DNA from: CBDBND01 sp965262665
Lineage (GTDB): Bacteria > Pseudomonadota > Alphaproteobacteria > Rhodospirillales > Rhodospirillaceae
NCBI GenBank assembly: GCA_965262665.1
Contig: CBDHFR010000004.1
Span: 2,852,001 to 2,916,000 of the forward strand
Length of the DNA: 64,000 bases
Reading direction: 5' to 3'
The notes below the pieces were generated by a model. The model was not told where the DNA came from and ran no database searches. It saw nothing but the letters and a program-made list of their open reading frames with translations. Positions 33,060 to 41,112 of this stretch are shown here, piece after piece (within the stretch, counting starts at the first letter, position 1; every line of letters begins with the position of its first letter). A program made the position numbers and the translations under genes.

Positions 33060-34637
33060 TTATCCTTCAGGGCGGTTCACCGTCAAATACCGGGCCATAT
33101 AGGTGTTGCGGGCATTGGCATTCCACCCGTCCACATAGGTCTTCACCAGCCGCCGGCTGACATAATGATACACTGGCAGCATAACATAATCTTCCATGAG
33201 AATTTGCTCGGCCCGGTGCATCAATGCATTGCGCTGGGTCAAGTCGGAAATCGTGTCCACTTCGGCCATGATGGAGTCGTATTCTGCGTTAGAAAATCCG
33301 ATGTAATTGCTGGGGTCCCTGGACCGCATCAGGTTGAGGTACCCCGCTGCGTCATTGAACGGTGAAAACCAGGCCCAGCGCATGATGTCGTAATCCCGTG
33401 TGCGGGCTTTACGGTTGAGGTTGCGGAATTCCGTGTCCATTAACTCTGCATTGACACCGATAGCGCTCCACATAGACTTCATGGCCACTACGATCTTGCG
33501 GTTTTCTTCCAAGGTATCGTAGGCCAGTTCAAAAGTGAGCGGGTTGTCCGGCCCATAGCCTGCGTCCGCCATCAATTGTTTTGCCTCGGCAATGCGGTCG
33601 GGCATAGTCCTGTTGGCGATAGAGGCTTTGGCCACCTCGTATTCGTCGACCACGGGCGAGACAAAACTGTAAGCGGGAATGACACCGGTGTTGAGTAGCC
33701 GGTCGATCAATGAGTCTTTATCAAACGCCAAGGCTAACGCTTTGCGCACCCGGAGATCGTCGAACGGCGGTTTGTTGACGTTGATCAGGAAGTAATAAAT
33801 GCCCAAGGTCGGTGCGATGCGCAGTTCTTCGGCCATGTTCTCCCTGATCCACTCCATTTGTTCCGGCGGAAAATTGAGAATGGCGTCCAGCTCGCCGGCC
33901 CGGAACCGGTTGAAGACGGTGTTCAAATTCTGTGTCGGAAAGAAATTGACCTTATCGATTGTGACGTTGTCCGCATCATAGAAGTTGGGATTTTTTTTAA
34001 GAGTCAAGCGGGTTCCAGGCACCCATTCTTCCAAAGTGTAGGCGCCATTGGAGACGAATTGTCCTGCCCGGGTCCAGCCCGTTCCCAGTTCTTCCACTTT
34101 GTGGCGGGGCGACGGCGTTGCCGAGAAACTGTTAAGGGCTTGGGGAAACAACGGATCGGGATTGATCAGTTCAAAACGAACGGTTTTGGCGCCCGGTGCG
34201 GAGATGCCAAGACTCTCCGGCGGAGCATCACCCGCCGTGACTGCGCGTCCGTTTTTCACCGAGAAAAAGAATTGGGAATAGCGGGACGCGGTTTCCGGCA
34301 ACATCAGCCTGTGGAGCGACCACACCACATCCTCAGAGGTGAGGGGAACGCCATCTGACCACTTCAATCCATCGCGAAGGGTATACTCCCAGACCCTGCC
34401 GCCCTCTGAAACCGTATGACTTTTTGCGATGCCGTAGGTGAGTTTGCCGTTGGGGTCCGTCGTCATCAAGCCGACGAACAGTTCATTTAGAATGGGAGCA
34501 GCCGTATTGCCTGTGGCTTTTTGCGGATCGAGTGAGGACGGGTCGCTGCCCCCGGACCGGTTCAATACCATTTCAGCGGACGCCGGCCCGGCGAGCATCA
34601 GCACAATCATCAGGCCGGCGCGAACGAAATGTCCCAT
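33060..34637 (-). CDS. ABC transporter substrate-binding protein, family 5, second
   Basis: About 525 residues from ATG 34635-34637; the open frame extends to 34808 but only MGHFVRAGLMIVLMLAGPASAE makes a signal peptide. Family 5 landmarks: LNRSGGSDPSSLDPQKATGN, NELFVGLMTTDPNGKLTYG, EYTLRDGLKWSDGVPLTSED, DLRVRKALALAFDKDSLID and PLTFELAYDTLEENRKIVVA. First gene of the operon binding protein - Rieske oxygenase - DppB - DppC. This resembles DppA/OppA. A fragment of another gene ends about 43 bases upstream on the same strand. Confidence 0.88.
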   Translation of the reverse strand: MGHFVRAGLMIVLMLAGPASAEMVLNRSGGSDPSSLDPQKATGNTAAPILNELFVGLMTTDPNGKLTYGIAKSHTVSEGGRVWEYTLRDGLKWSDGVPLTSEDVVWSLHRLMLPETASRYSQFFFSVKNGRAVTAGDAPPESLGISAPGAKTVRFELINPDPLFPQALNSFSATPSPRHKVEELGTGWTRAGQFVSNGAYTLEEWVPGTRLTLKKNPNFYDADNVTIDKVNFFPTQNLNTVFNRFRAGELDAILNFPPEQMEWIRENMAEELRIAPTLGIYYFLINVNKPPFDDLRVRKALALAFDKDSLIDRLLNTGVIPAYSFVSPVVDEYEVAKASIANRTMPDRIAEAKQLMADAGYGPDNPLTFELAYDTLEENRKIVVAMKSMWSAIGVNAELMDTEFRNLNRKARTRDYDIMRWAWFSPFNDAAGYLNLMRSRDPSNYIGFSNAEYDSIMAEVDTISDLTQRNALMHRAEQILMEDYVMLPVYHYVSRRLVKTYVDGWNANARNTYMARYLTVNRPEG

Positions 34638-34680
34638 TACGATTTTCCTAATCAAAGCGCCGCGCTCTTCAGAGCCCGAC

Positions 34681-34850
34681 TTACCAATAATGAATCCAGC
34701 GGGCCCGCTCGGCGAACTGTTTGCCCGCTTCGCGACGATCCTTGGGCAGATCACCAAGATAACCGAGGGACCAGAGCTCGCGGCCGGATGGCGCACCCTC
34801 CAAGGCATTGTCAGAGGAAACAGCGTTGAGTGTAGGGAGTATGCCGTCTA
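34681..34850 (-). pseudogene. Possible C-terminal fragment of an upstream operon gene
   Basis: The minus-strand frame ends NALEGAPSGRELWSLGYLG, then DLPKDRREAGKQFAERARWIHYW-stop, with protein-like composition. It lies 43 bases before the binding-protein start and is cut off upstream by an IS630 fragment (34946-35079). It is probably the remnant of a gene that once led the operon. The family was not recognised. Confidence 0.35.
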
Positions 34851-34945
34851 ATACCAATCGACCCTGAATAAGACTCACGTTTGGGATTCCCCTTTCGACC
34901 GATTTCTGACTCAATTGTGGTGATTCGGGGATGAGGAGGATCACC

Positions 34946-35079
34946 ATGGGAGCAGCGATTTCGTTGCGTAATGACTTCGATGCCAAGGCGCTGCGTCGCC
35001 TGGCCAAGACGAGCAAGGACGCGAACCAAGGCCGGCGGCTTCTGTCGTTAGCCGTGATCTACGACGGCGGCTGTCCTTC
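34946..35079 (+). pseudogene. IS630-family transposase, third type, N-terminal fragment
   Basis: ATG with AGGAGGA upstream, then ISLRNDFDAKALRRLAKTSK and ANQGRRLLSLAVIYDGG, the start of the common rhizobial-type IS630 transposases. The match stops after about 44 residues; what follows belongs to a TonB-dependent receptor fragment. It differs from both IS630 types seen elsewhere in the window. Confidence 0.7.
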
Positions 35080-35174
35080 CCGAAAACCTTATCCGCCAAT
35101 CTTCATGATGCAAACCATCCAGGTGTGGATGAGGTTTTCGTAAGGGACAGGTTTCCGTCTTCGCAGGAGTTCGC

Positions 35175-35368
35175 GCTTCGATAACCCGAGCGCCACGGCC
35201 CTCGGTATCTCCCTCGGTCTGCAAAAGGACAACTGGAGGGCTGAGTTGTTCTTAGACAATCTGACCAACGAAGAGTCGCCCGTCATGCAGATTGCCGGTC
35301 ACTATACGCCGGTCGTCAGTGTGCAGCGCCCTCGCACAGTTGGCTTGCAGCTGTCTTACGACTTTTGA
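35175..35368 (+). pseudogene. TonB-dependent receptor, C-terminal fragment
   Basis: The frame reads DNPSATALGISLGLQKDNWR, AELFLDNLTNEESPVMQIAG, then RPRTVGLQLSYDF-stop. The D-N-L-T-N/D phrase and the final aromatic residue are the last strands of an outer-membrane TonB-dependent barrel. Only about 64 residues remain, following the IS630 fragment. It is followed by a strong terminator. It may be the lost end of a receptor like the truncated one at 35780, or of a neighbouring paralogue. Confidence 0.75.
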
Positions 35369-35410
35369 ATAAAGAGTCGGAGAATGAAGCGGGGTTATAG
35401 CATATGTAAA

Positions 35411-35434
35411 GGCGAACTTCGGTTCGCCTTTTTT
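35411..35434 (+). terminator. Rho-independent terminator with UUCG loop
   Basis: GGCGAAC (35411-35417), loop TTCG, GTTCGCC (35422-35428), then T6 (35429-35434). A textbook terminator 42 bases after the receptor fragment's stop. Confidence 0.9.
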
Positions 35435-35438
35435 ATCA

Positions 35439-35640
35439 GTGCTCGCACCGCAGAAGCAGACTGCGACTGAAACGCAAATAAGAATTAAAGAAGCGCAGCA
35501 CCTACTGCACAACAGCAAACCTCGCAAGGCCGAGAAATTGATGTGCGTCTTGCTGTGCACAGAGCCGGACGGTATAGAAGCACAATACGCTCTCGCGGTG
35601 GCGCAACGCATCAACACAAATGGGAACAAGCGCTGGCAAC
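35439..35640 (+). pseudogene. TPR-type N-terminal fragment (sulfotransferase-like context)
   Basis: The frame reads QIRIKEAQHLLHNSKPRKAE, then IEAQYALAVAQRIN, resembling a first tetratricopeptide repeat of TPR-sulfotransferase genes that often follow TonB-dependent receptors. It ends by running into a 3' remnant of an IS6 transposase (RETFKQDRTASLA-stop). Too short for a safe family call. Confidence 0.4.
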
Positions 35641-35644
35641 GCTG

Positions 35645-35710
35645 TCGCGAAACTTTTAAACAAGACCGAACCGCCTCCCTGGCCTAGTGGTATCAACTTG
35701 CAGTCTAAGA
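35645..35710 (+). pseudogene. IS6-family transposase, 3' remnant
   Basis: About 60 bases encode RETFKQDRTASLA-stop-WYQLA, closely matching the end of the IS6 transposase remnant at 40242-40619 on the other strand (TLYKQDRAAALAEWRQLAA). An in-frame TAG replaces Glu. Confidence 0.6.
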
Positions 35711-35779
35711 GTCCTTGATTGTAGGTTCTGCAGATCCGGTCCAGTTGGTCTGACAATGCCGAAATAAGGGAATTAAATA

Positions 35780-37540
35780 CTGAAAAAAAATCAATTGTCC
35801 CTAGCTATACAGACAGCAAGCCTTGCGGCGGCGGCAATGATGCCGCTGGCTGCTCATGCCCAGGATCAGATTATCGAAGAAGTGATCGTAACCGGATCAC
35901 GCATTCAAAATACAAACGAAGCTAGTTCCAGTCCGGTTATCCAGGTGAATGCCGACGAACTGCTGTTCCGGGGCGTAGTCCGGGTCGAAGACGTGATCAA
36001 GGGCCTGCCGCAGGTGTATTCCAGCCAGAATGCCGGCCAATCAAACGGTGCAACCGGAACCGCGACTATCAACCTTCGCAATCTCGGCGCAGAGCACACC
36101 TTGGTGCTCGTCAATGGCCGCCGTTTGCCATCCGGTTCACCGATTCAGGGCGGTATTGGCGCTGACATCAACCAGATTCCGGGAGCCTTCATTGAACGCG
36201 TTGAAGTGCTCACCGGTGGTGCATCGGCCACTTACGGCTCTGATGCGGTGGCCGGCGTGGTCAACTTCATCATGGTTGACGATTTCGAGGGTGTGAAGTT
36301 GGACTACCAGTTCAGCCAGTACGTGCACAAAAATAACAATGACAAAATCCAGCAAATTATCCTGGATAACGGCTATCCGGCGCCGACCGGCACCGTCACA
36401 GACGGCGAAATTAACAATATGTCGTTGGTTATCGGCGGCAATCTCGCCGATGGCCGGGGTAACGTTACCGCCTATGCCACCTATCGTGACATTGGCGCGG
36501 TCCTTCAGGGCAGCCGTGACTATAGCGGTTGTGCGCTCAGCAATGACGGCACGACCTGTTTCGGTTCGTCAACGATCCCTCAGGGCCGGATAACCGATTT
36601 TGGGATACTCTCGGGCCAAGGTTTGCCTAGCTTCGACTTCATGGTCCAAGGCACAGATTTCGTGCCCTGGACTGGCACGACCTACAACTACGGTCCGCTC
36701 AACTACTTTCAGCGCCCGGACCGGCGCTACACGGCTGGTGCCTTCGGCCATTACGAGATCAATCGGCATAACGAGGCCTACAGCGAGCTCATGTTCATGG
36801 ACGACCGCTCAGTCGCGCAGATTGCGCCGTCCGGCGCGTTCTTCATCACTGATACACTGAACTGCGACAACCCGTTCATGTCCGGCCAGCAGCGCACAGC
36901 GATCTGCGGCGACTATGGTCTCGGCCCGGAAGACGACCAAGTAGCTTATGTGGGGCGCCGCAACGTTGAAGGGGGTCCACGTCGTCAAGATTTGCGGCAT
37001 ACCTCATTCCGTGGCGTCTTCGGTATGCGTGGCAATATCAACAACGTATGGCGTTACGATGCCTTCCTGCAGTACTCCGAAGTCAGCATGGAGAATACCT
37101 ACCAGAACGACCTGTCCATCACCAAAATTGCTCGGGCCCTGAACGCGGTCCCGGATCCGGTCACCGGCGAGCCCGTCTGTCAATCGGTCGTCGATGGTTC
37201 GGACCCAGACTGTGTGCCCTGGAATATCTTCGAGACCGGCGCGGTTACTCCGGCGATGATCGACTACCTGGTATTGCCGCTGTTTGCCAGAGGAACCACC
37301 GACCAGATTATCTATTCTGGTTATTTGGCCGCCAATCTTGCTCAATACGGTATGAGACTGCCATGGGCCGGCACTGGCATCGACATCGTGTTCGGGGGAG
37401 AGTATCGCGAGGAAAACCTGGAATTCGACCCCGACATTGGCTTCATCAGTGGTGACGGCGCCGGACAGGGTGGGGCGGCCCTGGCGGTGCAGGGTGCCCT
37501 GGGTCGTTACTGGTTTGCGGGTGCAGGCTTCCGGTTCTGA
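35780..37540 (+). pseudogene. TonB-dependent receptor, 3'-truncated
   Basis: Signal peptide LAAAAMMPLAAHAQ, then the plug domain: EEVIVTGSRIQNTN, DVIKGLPQV, NLRNLGAEHTLVLVNGRRLP, and GGASATYGSDAVAGVVNFI (about residues 130-150). The barrel follows to about residue 570, then FISGDGAGQGGAALAVQGA breaks into unrelated codons and stops. Complete relatives are about 900-1000 residues, so roughly the last 40% of the barrel is missing. The frame includes CTG at 35780 followed by a Lys-rich MKKN-like start; the nearest standard codon is TTG 35795. Probably not functional. Confidence 0.85.
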
Positions 37541-37829
37541 GAGCCGGAGATGCACAGCCCCGGGCACTGTCAGAGTAAATCGCCTTGAGCCGGGAAGTAG
37601 GCTTTCGTAGCCTCGAGTGATGGATAATCCCTTCCGGTATTTCAGCAGCTCGCCCGAGAGCATTGTCGGGTTAAAGTCGTATGTTAGAATTTTCCCGTTG
37701 TTGAGCCAGCTTCATCGCCCGTGCTTGTCCGGTTTAGCCCAGACAAAACTTATCTTTACGCCCTGAAATCCCCAAAAGAGGATAGGGAGAGACCGCCAAA
37801 CAGATTTAATCTGACAATGCCATCTTAGA

Positions 37830-38261
37830 GAAGCGTATCGCAGGGGCGTTCTGGAGACCGACCAGAGCGCGGACCAACTCGCGGACCTCCTGAACCGGCA
37901 ACACGAGTGGTGGTGGAATACCCACATCCAACGGTACCGGGGCAAGAAGCAGTTCCTCGGCTACGCGGGCCGCTACGCCCGCCATTCTCCCATCGCACGG
38001 CGCCGGTTCCGGAAGATTGACCGTCACGAAATCTGGTTCGTGACGAAGGACATGAAGACGAAACAAATGGTCATCACCCGGTATAAGACGGCTGACTTCC
38101 TGGCCACGCTGGCCGATCACGTGCCCGACCGTTACCGGCACAACATCCGCTACTTCGGGCTGCTGGCCGTACGCACCAAGGGCCGCACGCACGACACTAT
38201 GTTCGCCCTGCTGGGGCAGGAAATATTTCGGCGTCGGCCCCCTATTGGACGAGCGGGGTGA
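37830..38261 (+). pseudogene. IS91-family (Y2) transposase, C-terminal fragment
   Basis: An open frame without a start begins EAYRRGVLETDQSADQLADL, then FLGYAGRYARHSPIARRRF, EIWFVTKDMKTKQMVITRYK, FLATLADHVPDRYRHNIRYF and GLLAVRTKGRTHD. The Y-x-G-R-Y-x-x-R-x-P-I-A and H-V/I-P-x-x-x-x-H-x-I-R-Y-F/Y-G-L-L-A blocks are from the C-terminal half of Y2 transposases. The upstream 290 bases (37541-37829) between the receptor stop and this fragment hold nothing recognisable. Confidence 0.7.
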
Positions 38262-38845
38262 CAGGATGCACTGGGTCGGACGATTGGAACCGAGCACACG
38301 GAGCTGAATAACGCCGGGACGGAGGCGGGCACACACGGTCCGCCGTGGTGCTTGGCGACAGGCGGATTTGATAACGCGGCTTACCGTCAGGCGCGGCGTC
38401 TACCGCTAGAGAACTTTAACCGCGCCTCCCAATCAACACTGCCGGAACCCCTGTATGATCCCCGAGACGGCCCCATGCACGCCGATCCAAAGGGATAGGG
38501 TGCCCCGACACAGCGTCGATACCACGGGAAATCGGTTTTTGATTTTCCTAGAGATGCACCGGAACCCTTGTCAGCCCTTATGCGATCCTGGCCGCAGCGC
38601 ATTGTGTGTACAGCGAAGACTTGGGAGGTTATGCACAAAGTGCGTCGGCAGCGCCCCGACAATATCAGCTCTCTTTCTCTGGACGGGTACACCAACCTTA
38701 CGGTGAAGAGTTTGCCCGGTTTGCTGTCGTTCCCGAGCACTGGAAGCGCGTTTCCCTTGGAGGCCCATATCAAACTCGAGAATTCAAATCAGACTACACC
38801 GTGATCTTTTTTGATGAAAGTTGGGACTTCACCGGGCATTGTCAT
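38262..38845. other. 580 bases of remnant sequence with an unrecognised open fragment
   Basis: A plus-strand frame from 38606 reads YSEDLGGYAQSASAAPRQYQ, then PYGEEFARFAVVPEHWKRV, DYTVIFFDESWDFTGHCH and runs into the left end of the IS110 element at 38846. It looks protein-like but no family was recognised, and it is cut on both sides. The rest (38262-38600) shows no gene. Confidence 0.3.
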
Positions 38846-40194
38846 GTATGGACGCCCCCGGTGTTGCAAGGGAGAAACTGACTTAAAACGGCGGTAGAGC
38901 TTGCAGTCATGTATCCGGCCTTTGCGCTGCGGTACGCTGACCGCTGGCCCTGATGGAATCCGAAAGATCGACGCCCAGTCAGATTAACGAGCTCAAAGCT
39001 CTGACAATGCCTCGGGTTTGGCCGATCTCGGGTGGAGCCCTGTTTCGCCATCAAATCGTCGTTACCCTCGCAAGTTTGTATCCGCTTTCCAGCTGGTCAG
39101 GCGGGCGTCGGTCGGTAGATACGCTCGTATCTGAGCAGTGCCCAGGCGACGCGGGCTGTCTTATTGGCCATGGCGACCAGCACGACGTTTGTCGGCCGCC
39201 GCGCCAGGAGCCGGTCGGTCCAGCCAGGCCCCGTGCCCGGCTTGGCGCGGCGCCAGCGCAGCACGCTTCGCGCACCATGCACGAGCAAGCGCCTGATATA
39301 GCCATCCCCGCGCTTCGAGATCCGCCCCAGCCTGTCCTTGCCGCCACTCGAGTGTTGTCGGGGCACGAGACCGAGCCAGGCCGAGAGCTGCCGGCCCGAG
39401 CGAAACTGCGCGCCATCTCCGATCGTCGCGACCAGCGCCGTCGCGGTGATGACACCGACGCCGGGGATCGTCGCAAGCCGGCGGCTCGCCTGGTTGGATC
39501 GGTGCCAAGCCAAAAGCGTCGCCTCCAGCTGCTTGATCCGGGCCTGAGCGGAATGGAGCTGCTCAACCAGAGAGCCAAGCGCCTCGCGTGCCAGAGGGGG
39601 CAGTCGCACATCACCGGGATCTTCGATGATGGCAACCAGTTCCTCCACCTTCGACGCCCCTTGAGCGACGATCAGTCCGAGCTCCGCACAGTGGCCGCGA
39701 AGCGCATTGATCACCATCGTGCGTTGACGGACCAACAGCTCACGGGCCCGGTGCAGCATCAAAACCGATTGCTGCTCGGCGCTTTTCGCCGGCGCAAAGC
39801 GCATCGTCGGACGCGTCACCGCCTCGCAGATCGCTTCCGCATCCGCCGCGTCGTTCTTGTTCGTCTTGACGAAGGGGCGAACGTATTGAGGCGGGATCAG
39901 CCGGACCTCATGGCCCAGCGCTTGTATCTCACGCGCCCAGTAGTGCGCACTGGCGCAGGCTTCCATGCCGACAAGACATGATGGCAATCCGGCGAAGAAC
40001 GCCAACACCTTCCCGCGGCGCAGCTTCCGCCGTAGTACCGCTCGCCCCTCACCATCAGCACCGTGAACCTGGAACACCGTCTTTGCCAGATCAAAACCGA
40101 TTGTTGTAATATCCATCGTGGACGCTCCCTCTGTCTGGAGTTCAAACCAAACTCCATTCTGGCGCACTCGACGCCGAAAAGGGGGCGTCCATAC
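38846..40194 (-). mobile_element. IS110-family element (IS1111-like) with 14-bp inverted repeats
   Basis: GTATGGACGCCCCC (38846-38859) is exactly inverted at 40181-40194, bracketing the transposase gene 39097-40116. Inverted repeats of this size near the ends are a feature of the IS1111 subgroup of IS110. The bounds given are those of the repeats; the true ends may extend a few bases. The element seems complete. Confidence 0.65.
39097..40116 (-). CDS. IS110-family transposase
   Basis: 339 residues from ATG 40114-40116 (an upstream extension of the frame to 40263 is not needed). The N-terminal RuvC-like DEDD domain starts TTIGFDLAKTVFQVHGAD (first Asp) and has NKNDAADAEAICEAVTRP (D-x-x-D). 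The C-terminal transposase_20 domain has RLATIPGVGVITATALVATI, RSGRQLSAWLGLVPRQHSSGGKDR and the Ser-containing LVHGARSVL. Length and motifs are intact, so it is likely active. It is the only apparently intact transposase gene in this IS-rich stretch. Confidence 0.9.
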   Translation of the reverse strand: MDITTIGFDLAKTVFQVHGADGEGRAVLRRKLRRGKVLAFFAGLPSCLVGMEACASAHYWAREIQALGHEVRLIPPQYVRPFVKTNKNDAADAEAICEAVTRPTMRFAPAKSAEQQSVLMLHRARELLVRQRTMVINALRGHCAELGLIVAQGASKVEELVAIIEDPGDVRLPPLAREALGSLVEQLHSAQARIKQLEATLLAWHRSNQASRRLATIPGVGVITATALVATIGDGAQFRSGRQLSAWLGLVPRQHSSGGKDRLGRISKRGDGYIRRLLVHGARSVLRWRRAKPGTGPGWTDRLLARRPTNVVLVAMANKTARVAWALLRYERIYRPTPA

Positions 40195-40241
40195 CATCAG
40201 ATTAACTGGCCCGGAGCAGAAGAACCTATAATAGAGGATTC

Positions 40242-40619
40242 TCAGGCAGCAAGTTGACGCCACTCGGCCAGGGCGGCGGCTCGGTCTTGTTTATAAAGTG
40301 TCGCGTCTATTGAGATGGCGTTGGTGGTTGAAATGGTTGTGGATTGAGGCATGGACGGAGGCGAATTTCTGCAGGGTCTTGATGTCTCTGAACCACGCCA
40401 TCGCCCCTTCCCGTCGTCGGAAGGGTTGGTGCGCGTTCTCGGCTCGATTGTTGAGCCAGCACCTGCCTGGTCTCTTGGCGATCCTCGTTGCCGATCACTT
40501 TCAAAGCCGCACGGTGACCCCAGCCGGTCGGTTACGATAGACTGCGGTTCACCATAACGCTTCATAGCCCGTTTCAGGAACTTAAATGCAGCCTTATGAT
40601 CGCGCCGTTTCGTGGTCAT
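40242..40619 (-). pseudogene. IS6-family transposase, frameshifted fragment
   Basis: The start HKAAFKFLKRAMKRYGEPQS is followed by IVTDR with the second catalytic Asp. A frame break near 40520 then hides VIGNEDRQETRQ, and a further shift restores LYKQDRAAALAEWRQLAA-stop at the end. The DDE domain of IS240/IS6 elements is recognisable, but the N-terminal third is absent. It adjoins the right end of the IS110 element. Confidence 0.7.
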
Positions 40620-40792
40620 TCAGACGGTCGAGATGGGTCTGGATGAACGCGTGAATTCGGCGATACGGCCGCGCTCCGGTCAGCATCGCCAGCACCGTGA
40701 ACAATAAGATCGGCGCCAAAGGGTAGACCTTCCCCTGATCGCGGTGCGGGCTGGAAATCTGGGAGATACAGAGACAGCAGCGTGCTCGGCAT
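40619..40792 (-). pseudogene. ISAs1-like transposase, N-terminal fragment
   Basis: From ATG 40790-40792 the frame reads MPSTLLSLYLPDFQPAPRSG, then after a one-base shift VYPLAPILLFTVLAMLTGAR and PYRRIHAFIQTHLDRL, the N-terminal associated domain of ISAs1-type transposases. It is cut where the IS6 remnant begins. Confidence 0.55.
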
Positions 40793-40793
40793 C

Positions 40794-40819
40794 GGGGTAA
40801 CCTCCAAAAAGGTTACCCC
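40794..40819. repeat. Perfect 10-bp palindromic hairpin
   Basis: GGGGTAACCT (40794-40803) and AGGTTACCCC (40810-40819) are perfectly inverted around CCAAAA, immediately before the ISAs1-like fragment's start. It could be a regulatory or end structure of that IS, or a terminator (plus-strand flank CTATTGATT has no clear T run). Confidence 0.5.
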
Positions 40820-41112
40820 CTATTGATTAATACAAAAACGGCAGAGGGAAGAGCTCTTTTCGCCGACCCCCCGCCTAACAATCTATCAAGATATCAGCGT
40901 TGAACAGCCATGTACGAGATGTGACCGTGTATGCGAATCCCACACTTCATCTTTAACTTACATTTATTTAACTAGGTCTTTTATCGTGTTCCGGTCCAAC
41001 ATCTAAGGTAGGCAGCAATGAACTTGTCCCCAATTTTTAGGGGCGCATAGAAAGCTATGGGGCTCTATGTTCCGATGAAATGCCGAATATAGAACGGGGG
41101 GCTTTTGGTCAA

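Noticed and set aside
35688..35760. GGCCTAGTGGTATCA looks like a tRNA D arm
   Set aside because: It coincides with the IS6 transposase 3' remnant, and no acceptor or T arm pairs with it.
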